From assembly GCA_017307375.1 (NCBI GenBank), contig JAFKFH010000015.1, positions 1-64,000 on the forward strand: a stretch of 64,000 nt of DNA, in the 5' to 3' direction. Origin of the DNA: Alphaproteobacteria bacterium. GTDB lineage: Bacteria; Pseudomonadota; Alphaproteobacteria; Ferrovibrionales; Ferrovibrionaceae. Both the position numbers and the translations under genes were made by a program. The notes under the pieces were generated by a model. That model did no database searches, was not told the DNA's origin, and saw nothing but the letters and a program-made list of their open reading frames with translations. Below are positions 26,523 to 34,702 of the stretch, piece after piece (positions within the stretch are counted from its first letter, which is position 1; each line of letters begins with the position of its first letter).

Positions 26523-27670
26523 GGCCTGGGACCGCCGCCGCCGGCGCCAGGCCTGCCGGTCGACGCCAGGCTGGTTGATGCCTGGATGGATGATGCTTGG
26601 GCGACGATGAAATCGGCGGCCTTCTGAGCCTCGCCCGCAGCCCAGAAGAAGTCCCGCCGGCGGTCGCGGGATGCCAGGTTCTCCATCCAGCCGCGAACAT
26701 AGGTCCCGTGGTCGGGCCTGAGCACGGTACCGAGGCCGAAGCGGCCGCAGAGAAACGCGGCGCCGAGCTCGGCGACCATCTCCTCCTTGGCGCGCTCCGG
26801 CCGCCGGCTGTAGCCGGCGAGGCTCGACCGCTTGAGCCGGTTCCGGGACCCGGTCGCATGGACATGTTCGTGCGCGAGGACCGCTGCATAGTATTCGAGT
26901 CCCGAGAGCCCGTCGTAGTCGCCATAAGCCGCTTCCGCCGGGCTGGTTATGCGGTCGCATGCCGGGTTCCAGAAGGCCTGGTGGCCGCCATGGACGAGAG
27001 CGGGTCCGCGCAGGCCGGTCCGCGTCGATCGCCAGTCGGCCAGCAGCTGCAACAGCGCCCGGGCGGCCTGGCTCGGCAGCGGCGGCGCCGGCGGCCGGAT
27101 GTCGAGGCCCTCGATCTGCGCGACATTGAACCAGGGCTCCCGCGTGAACCCGATCAGCGGTCGCAGCTCGCCTCCCTCGGGATCGCCGCCGAGCGGTCCG
27201 CTCTTCGGCGCATTAGCGCTTCCAGCCTGCCAGCGCTTTGCCGGTGCTGCGTCGTCGAAGACCGGTACGAGGATGACCGTGCCGGTCTCGCCGGCGCGGA
27301 TCCGGCCGCGCTTGCGTTCCCATTGCTCGGCCGGCGCCCACAGATTGGCCTTGAACCCGCGCCGCTTGCAGGCCACGGACAGGGTGAGGAGATTGCTGGT
27401 CCGGAAGCGCCGGCCGGAGAACGCGTTTTCCGGCAGCCCCCCTTCCAGCGCGTGCCAGGGCATGCGCCAGACACCGTTCGGCCCCTCGCAGGCGCCGGAA
27501 AGGATATCCTGGGCGATCTGGGCGTAGCCGTCGTCGACGGCGACGATCTCGCCGCCGGCCCCCGTCGACCGCTCTTCCGCGGTCGACCGCCCATCCGCCG
27601 TCGACCGCTCTTCCGCGGTCGACCGCCCATCCGCCGCTGAACGCCCTTTTGCCGTCTGCGGTCCCGGCAT
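26519..27670 (-). CDS. ArdC-like antirestriction protein (ssDNA-binding plus zincin domain)
   Basis: 383 aa. Residues from about 45 (YAQIAQDILSG...WRMPWHALEGG) match the ArdC/DUF1738 ssDNA-binding domain, including the NAFSGRRFRTSNLLTL segment. The C-terminal half has the zincin motif LAHEHVHATG and the downstream EEMVAELGAAFLCGRFG helix that supplies the third ligand. ArdC-type proteins are carried into recipients and protect incoming DNA from restriction. The first 45 residues are a low-complexity tail encoded by an exact 36-bp tandem repeat. It lies four bases after the 118-aa gene and overlaps the prepilin peptidase gene. ATG 27670 gives the full ORF, though a shorter start after the repeat is possible. 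Confidence 0.88.
   Translation of the reverse strand: MPGPQTAKGRSAADGRSTAEERSTADGRSTAEERSTGAGGEIVAVDDGYAQIAQDILSGACEGPNGVWRMPWHALEGGLPENAFSGRRFRTSNLLTLSVACKRRGFKANLWAPAEQWERKRGRIRAGETGTVILVPVFDDAAPAKRWQAGSANAPKSGPLGGDPEGGELRPLIGFTREPWFNVAQIEGLDIRPPAPPLPSQAARALLQLLADWRSTRTGLRGPALVHGGHQAFWNPACDRITSPAEAAYGDYDGLSGLEYYAAVLAHEHVHATGSRNRLKRSSLAGYSRRPERAKEEMVAELGAAFLCGRFGLGTVLRPDHGTYVRGWMENLASRDRRRDFFWAAGEAQKAADFIVAQASSIQASTSLASTGRPGAGGGGPRP
27564..27635. repeat. 36-bp exact tandem duplication in the ArdC gene
   Basis: Two identical 36-bp units (27564-27599 and 27600-27635), each containing two GTCGACCGC boxes, encode a repeated polar dodecapeptide (STADGRSTAEER-like) ahead of the ssDNA-binding domain. 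The unit is a multiple of three, so copy number could change without frameshift. Confidence 0.9.
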
Positions 27671-27674
27671 GGCG

Positions 27675-28031
27675 TCAGCGCCCGCCCCTGCAGGCGGCGA
27701 GGCGCACCGCGCCGCCGAAATAGGCCGTCTGCTCGCTTCCGTCGCTCATCAGGATCGCCGCCGCCATGCTTCCGGCGGGCACGAGCATATGCTCGTCGCC
27801 GACGGCCACCACCGCCGGTCCGAACCAGACCTGGCGATAGCACAGCGCCCGGGGCGTCCCCGGGGAAGTCATCGCTGCCGATCCAGGATCGGCCGCCTTC
27901 TGGCCGCCGCCCGCCGCCCCGCTCGCGGGCTCGGCATGCGGTGCGGCCTTGTCCTCGGCGATCACCTGGCAGGGCCTCGCCGCTGCCGCGATCACGATCA
28001 GCATGGCTGCTACACTTCGGATCGTGGTCAT
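27675..28031 (-). CDS. Small secreted hypothetical protein
   Basis: 118 aa. An N-terminal signal peptide is visible (basic MTTIR, hydrophobic AAMLIVIAAAA core, cleavage probably near VIAED), followed by an Ala/Gly-rich linker and a compact C-terminal part with two Cys (ALCYRQVW, RLAACRGG). Probably periplasmic, perhaps accessory to the T4SS channel since it sits tightly between the HerA-like ATPase and ArdC genes (12 and 4 base gaps). No family recognised. Confidence 0.7.
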   Translation of the reverse strand: MTTIRSVAAMLIVIAAAARPCQVIAEDKAAPHAEPASGAAGGGQKAADPGSAAMTSPGTPRALCYRQVWFGPAVVAVGDEHMLVPAGSMAAAILMSDGSEQTAYFGGAVRLAACRGGR

Positions 28032-28043
28032 GATGCCTCCCGG

Positions 28044-29411
28044 TCAGCCGACGATGTCGACTTCGAAGAACGCGCTGAGCTCGAGCTCGTCGCTCGCTCG
28101 CCGCCGCGTCTGCACCAGCGCCGTGCGGGTCGGGCGGATGAATTTCAGCTTGCCCTTCGGCAACGCGAGGCGCCGCTCGAGCGACGCGTGATACATGTCG
28201 TCGACCCCCAGGATCATCTTCGACGCCGCAGACGAGACGATCGCCTCGGGAAACGTCATGATCTCCTGGCTGGCGAGGATGACCATCACCCCGAATTTCC
28301 GCGCCTCGCGGAACAGGATGTTGAGAATGTGCTCGTCATGTTTGTCGACGAAGGCGCTTGCCTCGTCGAGCACGATGGCGGTATCCGGCCCGCGGGCCTC
28401 GCCACGGGCCTTCGCCTCGGCGAACAGCTTGCCCAGAAGGCATTCGACGAAAAACTGCTGCTCGTTGCGGCTGATCGCGCTGATGTCGTAGCGCCATACC
28501 GGACGCGTCGCGGCGAACTCCGGGGCCTGGCCCTTGAACAGTCCCGACCCCTCGAGCGTTTCGAGGCGATCGTAGAGTCCCTTGACGACGTCGAACGAGT
28601 CCCAGGCAATCAGCTCCTCGATCTCGGCCCCGGTTTCGACGCGGTTTACCGCCTCGCCGATCGTCTCGACGAATTTCCGTTTCGCGGCGTCGAGCGCGAC
28701 CTCGACGTCGTCGCCGCGCAGGTTCCTGACCTTGAGGGCGCTGAGCTTCTTCGACAGCTTGCAGACGTCCTCGAGGACCCGCGCCGCCGACCCGGGCACG
28801 CCGATCTTCAGCTGCACCAGCTTCTGGTAGACGTCGCGGCGCAGATCGGCGAGGACCGGCTGCCGCTTGGGCGCCCTGGCCCAGTCGCGGGGATCGAAAT
28901 CGAGCGACCAGCTGCGGACGTTGCCCGCCTCGAAACCGTAGCGGGCATAGAGATCGAGCAACAACCTGAGCAACGCCGACCGCTGCTTCTCGCCGAGCGT
29001 CGCCTGGCGCAGCATCAGCGAGACGAACGTCATCGCCGCCCGGCGGGGGCCGCCGTGGTCGGGATCGGCGGCGACTTCGAGCGGGTTGAGACCGGCCTGC
29101 GTAGCCTCCGAAAACACCCGTGTGTCGGTGATGTCCGGATCGACGTGCAGATCGCCGTGCGGGTCGATCAGGTGGACACGGACGCCGGCCCGGCCCAGTT
29201 CCCGCACGATCCGCCTCAACTGATGCGACTTTCCCGAGCCCGAAGAACCGGCGAGGATGAGGTGGCCGTTGAGCGAGCCGGCGGCGTCGATCGCGAACTC
29301 GACCCGCTGTCCGGCGCGGCTCCCCGATCGCAGCGTGGTGCTGCCCAGCATGACCCTGAAATGCGGTGCGTTTCGGATCTCCCGCCGCGGCTGCTGGCTA
29401 GCGACCACCAT
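28044..29411 (-). CDS. HerA/VirB4-like ATPase (DUF87 type)
   Basis: 455 aa from ATG 29411, which lies just inside the end of the upstream gene (14-base overlap). Walker A is GSSGSGKS close to the N-terminus, followed by VRVHLIDPHGD; Walker B is AIVLDEASAFV, and a sensor-like MVILASQEIMTFPE follows. This is the HerA/FtsK superfamily arrangement used by DNA translocases and VirB4-type motors. It differs from the VirB4 elsewhere in this operon in lacking the large N-terminal domain and membrane segments. Role unknown: a second cytoplasmic motor for DNA processing or substrate loading is plausible. Confidence 0.8.
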   Translation of the reverse strand: MVVASQQPRREIRNAPHFRVMLGSTTLRSGSRAGQRVEFAIDAAGSLNGHLILAGSSGSGKSHQLRRIVRELGRAGVRVHLIDPHGDLHVDPDITDTRVFSEATQAGLNPLEVAADPDHGGPRRAAMTFVSLMLRQATLGEKQRSALLRLLLDLYARYGFEAGNVRSWSLDFDPRDWARAPKRQPVLADLRRDVYQKLVQLKIGVPGSAARVLEDVCKLSKKLSALKVRNLRGDDVEVALDAAKRKFVETIGEAVNRVETGAEIEELIAWDSFDVVKGLYDRLETLEGSGLFKGQAPEFAATRPVWRYDISAISRNEQQFFVECLLGKLFAEAKARGEARGPDTAIVLDEASAFVDKHDEHILNILFREARKFGVMVILASQEIMTFPEAIVSSAASKMILGVDDMYHASLERRLALPKGKLKFIRPTRTALVQTRRRASDELELSAFFEVDIVG

Positions 29412-29757
29412 GCTGTTGCTCCCTGATCTCAGACATGCCGCCGGACACCCCGCGATAGGGCAGCGAGGCGAAGCCCCCGACCCCATCGACCTCGTCGACG
29501 TCGCCCGACACGGCTAGCCGCTCGAGCGCCCTGACGATGCCATGCGCGATGATCAGCCCTTCGATCGCGCTGCCGGCAACCAGGCCGACGAATGCGACGA
29601 AGATCAGCGAGAACCGGTCGAGCGGCTCGATGGTCAGCGGCGATCCGGGCCAGACCGAGACGATCGGCAGCAGGGCCGCGACCCCGACGACGGCGATCGG
29701 CCAGAGCAATACTCGTGTCACTGTCCTGGCGGCCGAGCCGCCCGCGGTACTTTCCAT
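29398..29757 (-). CDS. Small inner-membrane protein in the T4SS operon
   Basis: 119 aa from ATG 29757. Two predicted membrane segments (VLLWPIAVVGVAALLPIVSVW and FSLIFVAFVGLVAGSAIEGLII) are followed by a short cytoplasmic tail of about 45 residues. It lies 13 bases after virB11 and overlaps the HerA-like ATPase gene, so it may tether that ATPase to the membrane. No family recognised. Confidence 0.7.
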   Translation of the reverse strand: MESTAGGSAARTVTRVLLWPIAVVGVAALLPIVSVWPGSPLTIEPLDRFSLIFVAFVGLVAGSAIEGLIIAHGIVRALERLAVSGDVDEVDGVGGFASLPYRGVSGGMSEIREQQHGGR

Positions 29758-29770
29758 TGCCGACGGTCCT

Positions 29771-30958
29771 TCAGCCGAACTTTCCCAGATGCTGCAATGC
29801 CGCCGCCGCGGCCCCGCGGAGGATCTGCCGCGTCTCGTCGTCGCCGGACGCGCCGATCCGCAGATCGGCGATGGCGCGTACCAGGGCCGCATCCTCGGTA
29901 CCGGTGAGCCCGAGCAGCGATGACCACCAGGCGGCCGCCGGCGGCCGGCCGGCCGCGCGCGGCTCCCCGGACGTGCCGCGGCCGAGGATCGAGCGCCAGT
30001 CCAGCTCGGCAGGTGTCTCGACGGTCGTGCGCCGGCTGTTGTCCTCGCCGCGCGTCACATGGACCACCAGGTCCACCGTCTTCGCCAGATAGGGGACGAT
30101 CGCCTCGGCATCCCGGCCGGTCGCCAGCTCGTAGTTGCGCCGCCAGGCCTCGAGCCCCTCGATGCCGCTGTTGCTGTGCGCCGTCAGGCACAGGCCCTTG
30201 TGGCCGGTGTTGAGCACCCGGTACATCGCGGCGGCGTTGTGGATGCTCAGCTCGCCGCAGAACAGCTGATCCGGCCGCAACCGCAATACCGAATCCAGCA
30301 CGATCTCGTAGGTCAGCTCGCTGTCGGACGCCCAGCGCGACAGCAGGATATGCACGTAATTCGGCAGGTCGGCGGGGATGTCGATCTCGTCGACGTCCTC
30401 CAGGATGATCGGGCGCAGATGTCGCGGGAAGAAATCCCTGATGATCAGGTTCATCAGCGTTGTCTTGCCGGCGCCGGTGCCGCCGAGGATCATGATCGTC
30501 GCGCCCTCGCGCATCGCCGTCCCGATCCGGGCGATCGCTTCGTCGTCGAGGCCGAACGATGCCAGATCGCGGCGCTTCCGCCGCTTGACCCGGATCGCCA
30601 GCGCGACGCCGCTCGTGACGTTCGCGCCGGTCATCACCTGCAGACGGTGGCCACCCGGCAGCGAGCAACCGAGCACCGGACGCTTCGGCGAGAAGCGGCG
30701 CTCCGAGAGCTGGCCCATGCCGACGGCGAACCCGTCGATCCAGTCGCGGGTGATCTCGGGCATCTTGTGCGCCTCCCAGCCCGAGCCTCCGTCATTATGT
30801 TCGAGCTCGACCATCACACGGCCGGGCTCGTTGATGACGATCTCGATCACCCGGTCCTTGCTGTCCCGCAGATACGGCAGCAGCGGGCGGGCCAACGCCT
30901 CGAACAGTGCCTGGCGTTCCTCGGCGGCCCGCTCGTTGCCGACGATCCCGCCGGTCAC
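29771..30958 (-). CDS. virB11: VirB11/TrbB-type secretion ATPase
   Basis: 395 aa from GTG 30958, overlapping the virB10 stop (GTGA). The N-terminal domain (about 1-150) precedes a RecA-like domain with Walker A GGTGAGKTT, Asp box IILEDVDEID, Walker B LRLRPDQLFCGEL and His box AHSNS. This is the hexameric traffic ATPase at the base of the T4SS. Walker B carries GEL where most family members have GEI/GEV. The C-terminus is extended by about 60 residues beyond the usual end. Strong assignment. Confidence 0.95.
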   Translation of the reverse strand: MTGGIVGNERAAEERQALFEALARPLLPYLRDSKDRVIEIVINEPGRVMVELEHNDGGSGWEAHKMPEITRDWIDGFAVGMGQLSERRFSPKRPVLGCSLPGGHRLQVMTGANVTSGVALAIRVKRRKRRDLASFGLDDEAIARIGTAMREGATIMILGGTGAGKTTLMNLIIRDFFPRHLRPIILEDVDEIDIPADLPNYVHILLSRWASDSELTYEIVLDSVLRLRPDQLFCGELSIHNAAAMYRVLNTGHKGLCLTAHSNSGIEGLEAWRRNYELATGRDAEAIVPYLAKTVDLVVHVTRGEDNSRRTTVETPAELDWRSILGRGTSGEPRAAGRPPAAAWWSSLLGLTGTEDAALVRAIADLRIGASGDDETRQILRGAAAAALQHLGKFG

Positions 30959-32550
30959 GGCACCGCCCTCGGCACGCCGACGGGGGCTTGGAGAGCGGAA
31001 GGTGGGGTGGCGGAGGCCGGGGACGCGGACGCTGCGATCCCCGGCTGGCCGCCACCGCGCGGCTGCGCGGGGCCGGATGCCGGCCCGGAGCGCGGCTCGC
31101 GGCCGGCGACGGGTACCGGCATCAGCTCCAGGGTTCCTGTATCGTCGAGCTCGTCGACGCGCCGCAGCCACAGATCCTCCATCGGCGTGACGATGATCCT
31201 GGTGCCCTGCGGGATCTGGATGATCGGCCTGACCTTGAGTTTTTCGCGAGCGATCTCGTTTACCGTCGCGCCCAGGTTCTGGCTGACCGAGTTGGCGGCG
31301 GCGACGGTGGCGGCCGAGCGCGTGTCCTGCTGCACGACACCCATGCCCGGGTAGCCATAGAGCGTCGACTGCTGTTGCCCGAGCGTCGCGACACCCTGGA
31401 CAATGCCGGTGACGATCGACGTCGTCAGGGCCAGGCCAAGCCTCTCCCAGGTCCGGTCGTCGACGTCGCCGGGTGTGCCCGAACGGCCCATGAGGTCGGC
31501 ATTCGGGTCGTGAATCAGGATCTGGATGCCGTCCGGCCGGATGATGCGTTCCCACAGGATCGGCAGGCGCGTTTCGCCCTGTGCCTGGAGCGGCTGGTAG
31601 CGTCCGACCAGCCGCGACCCGCCGGGAATCACGATCAGCCTGCCGCTCCGGCCGTAGACGTTACGGCCGACCACCGCGGTCGCGCGCCCGCCGATCTGGC
31701 TGTCGATCGCGACCTCGAGCGTGGCCTCGATATAGGCATCGGCGGTGATCACCCGCTCGCGGTCCACCGGCAGCGACGACAGGCGCTTGGGCGTGCCGGC
31801 CCCATAATCCTGGGAGGAACCGGCATTCGAGCGGGCGCCGGCGTCGCGCCGCATGATCGCCTCCTGGCTGGTGATCCACCGGGCTCCATCGGCGTTGCGT
31901 CCGCTCAGGGCAGCCCCGGCCCGCCGGTCCCGGTCGGCCTTCAGCGCCGTCACCGGGTCGACCTGGGGCTCCGCCTGCGCGCCCGTCGTGCCCGGCGGTG
32001 GCGCCGGCGCAATGATCATCGGCGAGATCGCCGGCGGCGGTGCCGGGGGCTCGGTCACCGACGCGGTGAGAGCAACCTGCGGCGACGCCGAGGGATCGCC
32101 CTGCACCGGCAGCACCAGTCTGCCGGTGGAGCGGCCCGCGTTGTCGCCGCGCAGCTCGATCGTCGCCGTGCATCGCGCGCCGGGCGCGATCACCTCCTTG
32201 CAGTCCTGCTGGACAAGCGCGAAGGCGCCGATCTCGCCCACGAGTCTCGCGGCGCCGCCGAGCCTTACCGGCTCGTCGCCGACATTCTCCCATTCGATGA
32301 CCGAGCGGCGTGCCGTGCCCTGGACCGTGGTCATGTCGATCGCCGGCGGCCGGGCATCGATCCTGCCGGGGCGCTTGGCCGGCTCGTCGACCAGGACATC
32401 CTTCGCGAGCCGGGGCGCGAGCGGCGCAGCGGGTTGCTCGGCCGGCTTGCGCGTGTAGACGACGATGCCCAGCACGGCCGTCACCGCGACCAGCAGCCCG
32501 AGCGCCACCCATTTCAGCGCGGTCTTGCCGGCGCCGGCCGGTTCGGTCAC
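30955..32550 (-). CDS. virB10: VirB10/TrbI core-complex protein with an extra Ig-like domain
   Basis: 531 aa from GTG 32550, overlapping the virB9 stop (GTGA). One N-terminal membrane segment (about 14-32) is followed by a region at 78-166 that looks like an Ig/ASH-type beta domain: WENVGDEPVRL, a Cys pair CKEVIAPGARC and LVLPVQG. After a Pro-rich linker comes the conserved VirB10/TrbI barrel domain (LIVIPGGSRLVGRY, TPMEDLWL near the end). VirB10 spans both membranes and couples the ATPases to the outer-membrane pore. The Ig-like insert is unusual for VirB10, which normally has only a Pro-rich stretch there. Confidence 0.93.
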   Translation of the reverse strand: MTEPAGAGKTALKWVALGLLVAVTAVLGIVVYTRKPAEQPAAPLAPRLAKDVLVDEPAKRPGRIDARPPAIDMTTVQGTARRSVIEWENVGDEPVRLGGAARLVGEIGAFALVQQDCKEVIAPGARCTATIELRGDNAGRSTGRLVLPVQGDPSASPQVALTASVTEPPAPPPAISPMIIAPAPPPGTTGAQAEPQVDPVTALKADRDRRAGAALSGRNADGARWITSQEAIMRRDAGARSNAGSSQDYGAGTPKRLSSLPVDRERVITADAYIEATLEVAIDSQIGGRATAVVGRNVYGRSGRLIVIPGGSRLVGRYQPLQAQGETRLPILWERIIRPDGIQILIHDPNADLMGRSGTPGDVDDRTWERLGLALTTSIVTGIVQGVATLGQQQSTLYGYPGMGVVQQDTRSAATVAAANSVSQNLGATVNEIAREKLKVRPIIQIPQGTRIIVTPMEDLWLRRVDELDDTGTLELMPVPVAGREPRSGPASGPAQPRGGGQPGIAASASPASATPPSALQAPVGVPRAVP

Positions 32551-33716
32551 GGCGCGAACCTCGGCTGCTCCTTGCCGAGATCGCTGTCGATGATGGCGGC
32601 GCGCGAGGCGATGCCCGGCCGCGCATCCCTGATACAGACCACCTTGGCGCCCGATTTGAGGGTGATGTCGCCGATCGCCTCGACGATCAGGATCTGGCCC
32701 CGATCACCGGTCGTCCGGGTGTTGACCGGCATGTCCACGTCGTCGACGACGAGGAACGCCGCCGGGATCGAAATGCGATCGGCGCGATCACCGAAATCGA
32801 GCATCGTCCAGTAGCCGTCGGAGAAGACGCGGTCGGGCGCGATCTCGCGCGACGCGTCGTCGCGCACCCAGATGCTGAACCCGTCCCACCGGAAGCGGGA
32901 GGGGTCGTTGGGCAGGCGCCGGGCGAAGTCCGGACCCGGCGTATCGCCGGCAGCACCCCCGGCCGCGCGCCGGGACGTGCCGCCGCCGCGGCAGAGGCCC
33001 GGCGCCTCGATCTCGACCCGCAGGTCGGGAACCTGCGGATCCTGAAAATCCACCGAGAGCAGATAGAAATCGTAGATCGTGCCGCTCGCGGTCACGATCG
33101 TCATGTTGCTGTCGACGCCGACGAATTCGGGCGCGATCGTCACCCGGTTCGACCAGGGCTGTGCCACCCGGAACGCGCCGCTGTCGCCGACGACGACATC
33201 GTCGATCCGCTCGCATCCCGGGAGGATCACGGTCGTGGTCATGTAGCGCCGCGCCCTGATCCGGATCGGCGTGTCACGCTCATGGGCGACGCGCTTCACG
33301 CCCGGCCCGACCTGGCCCGGCGCGGCGACCATGGTTTTCCACGCGCGCTGGATCATGTCGAGCGATGCCGTCGGGTCGGCCGTCTTCTGACCGGCGCTAT
33401 TCTGGTCGGCACCCGGGGGCAGGGCGACCGGCGCGGCCTGTGCCCCGCTCCGGTCGATGCGGCGGGGCGCTCCCTGCAGGTCGTTGAGCACCGACCCGGC
33501 CGGCGCCGCCGCGGCGGCCGGCGGCGATCCCATGCGCGCCGCCTGCCCGCCGCCGGCGGGCGCAACACCGGTCACCGCGCCCGGCGCGACCGGGCGCGGG
33601 GCGCCGATGTCCGGCGGCAGGGCCTGAGCGATCGCCGGCAGCCTCGCCGTTCCCGCCAGCAGCGCCGCCGCCGTGGCTACGGCCACGAGCCATGCCGGGA
33701 CATGCCGTGCCGTCAT
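32547..33716 (-). CDS. virB9: VirB9/TrbG core-complex protein
   Basis: 389 aa from ATG 33716 (ATGA overlap with virB8). A Sec signal peptide (AWLVAVATAAALLAGTARLPAIA) is followed by an Ala/Pro-rich linker of about 110 residues. The conserved beta-rich domains then start at YMTTTVILPGCERIDDVV and continue through FSIWVRDDAS and RISIPAAFLVVDD. This is the periplasmic/outer-membrane ring protein that partners VirB7 and VirB10. It is longer than typical VirB9 because of the linker. Confidence 0.9.
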   Translation of the reverse strand: MTARHVPAWLVAVATAAALLAGTARLPAIAQALPPDIGAPRPVAPGAVTGVAPAGGGQAARMGSPPAAAAAPAGSVLNDLQGAPRRIDRSGAQAAPVALPPGADQNSAGQKTADPTASLDMIQRAWKTMVAAPGQVGPGVKRVAHERDTPIRIRARRYMTTTVILPGCERIDDVVVGDSGAFRVAQPWSNRVTIAPEFVGVDSNMTIVTASGTIYDFYLLSVDFQDPQVPDLRVEIEAPGLCRGGGTSRRAAGGAAGDTPGPDFARRLPNDPSRFRWDGFSIWVRDDASREIAPDRVFSDGYWTMLDFGDRADRISIPAAFLVVDDVDMPVNTRTTGDRGQILIVEAIGDITLKSGAKVVCIRDARPGIASRAAIIDSDLGKEQPRFAP

Positions 33717-34456
33717 AGCTGGGTCCTCACATAGTGGGTTACGGTGAAACCGAAGGGATTGGTCAGATCGACATCCTGCAGGTCGACCTGGTTCAGCGTC
33801 GTCTGCAGGAATGTTATCCGGACACTCGCTCGCCAGCTCTCCCGCTTGAGCTCGCGGCCCTGCTGGTCGTATTGGATGGTGACGAAGTCGACGAGCCAGA
33901 AATCCGGCCCCTGCTCGGTGATCGAGGCACTGTCGGCGATCGCGCGCCGCTGTATCTTGCGCTGGCGGGCCTCGATCATCGCCTCCTCGGCCTGCTCGCG
34001 ATAGGCCCGGATCACCTCGGGCGTCGCCCGCCGGGCGATCCATTCGACGATGCGCGCCTGCTGCTGGCCGTCGGGATTGAGCTCGTTGCGCTTCTCGATC
34101 CATTCGCGCACCCAGTAGCGCGTCATCACCTTCAGCGGCGTCGATCGCTCGGTCAGTGGCTCGACCGTTACGACCTGCTCCGACTTCGGGTGCACGCTCA
34201 GCATCAGCGGCATCACCCGCATCAGCGGGAAGAGTTCGTGAATGATCGAGCCGAGCACCAGGTTCAGGCACAGGCTCAGCGCGGCAATGATCGCGAACAC
34301 CTTGTTCGCCCAGATCGACGCCCGGTCGGATGGCCCGACCCGCAGCCGCCGCGGGAATGCGCCCTCGATCGGGGTGCGCTCCTCGTCGATCGCCGTCGCC
34401 GCGGGGCTCGATCCCGCGCGGCCGAACCGGCCCGAGAACCAGTCGGCGATGCTCAT
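33713..34456 (-). CDS. virB8: VirB8/TrbF inner-membrane assembly protein
   Basis: 247 aa. One membrane segment near 49-68 (VFAIIAALSLCLNLVLGSII) follows a cytoplasmic N-terminus; the periplasmic NTF2-like domain contains YWVREWIEKRNELNPDG and the ending NPFGFTVTHYVRTQL characteristic of VirB8/TrbF. It nucleates the T4SS inner-membrane complex. The gene lies three bases after the VirB7 stop and overlaps virB9. Confidence 0.93.
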   Translation of the reverse strand: MSIADWFSGRFGRAGSSPAATAIDEERTPIEGAFPRRLRVGPSDRASIWANKVFAIIAALSLCLNLVLGSIIHELFPLMRVMPLMLSVHPKSEQVVTVEPLTERSTPLKVMTRYWVREWIEKRNELNPDGQQQARIVEWIARRATPEVIRAYREQAEEAMIEARQRKIQRRAIADSASITEQGPDFWLVDFVTIQYDQQGRELKRESWRASVRITFLQTTLNQVDLQDVDLTNPFGFTVTHYVRTQL

Positions 34457-34459
34457 TCT

Positions 34460-34702
34460 CTACCCCAGCGTCTCGATCATGCGCTCGCGCCATCCCGCCG
34501 GCGCCGGCGCCTGCTCGATTTCGAAGCAGGCGATCCGGGCACCCGGGATGGCCGCGCGCCGGCATGGACTGGCGCGATAGTCGTCGCGGTCGCGGCCGAC
34601 GCCGAGCGGCGTCTCGTATTTGCTGCCGCATCCGGCGGTTGCCACGGCCAGGGTGGCCAGCAGCGAGAACCTGAAGAGCCGCGCGGCGAGACCGGCGCTC
34701 AC
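34460..34702 (-). CDS. virB7: VirB7-like lipoprotein
   Basis: 80 aa from GTG 34702, overlapping the stop of the VirB5-like gene (GTGA). Signal peptide with lipobox VATAGC, so the mature N-terminus is a lipidated Cys near residue 21. The mature part is short, with two further Cys (SPCRRA, RIACFEI) that could pair with VirB9. Position between the B5-like and virB8 genes, size and lipobox all fit VirB7, which stabilises VirB9 in the outer membrane. Family sequence conservation is always weak for VirB7. Confidence 0.8.
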   Translation of the reverse strand: MSAGLAARLFRFSLLATLAVATAGCGSKYETPLGVGRDRDDYRASPCRRAAIPGARIACFEIEQAPAPAGWRERMIETLG

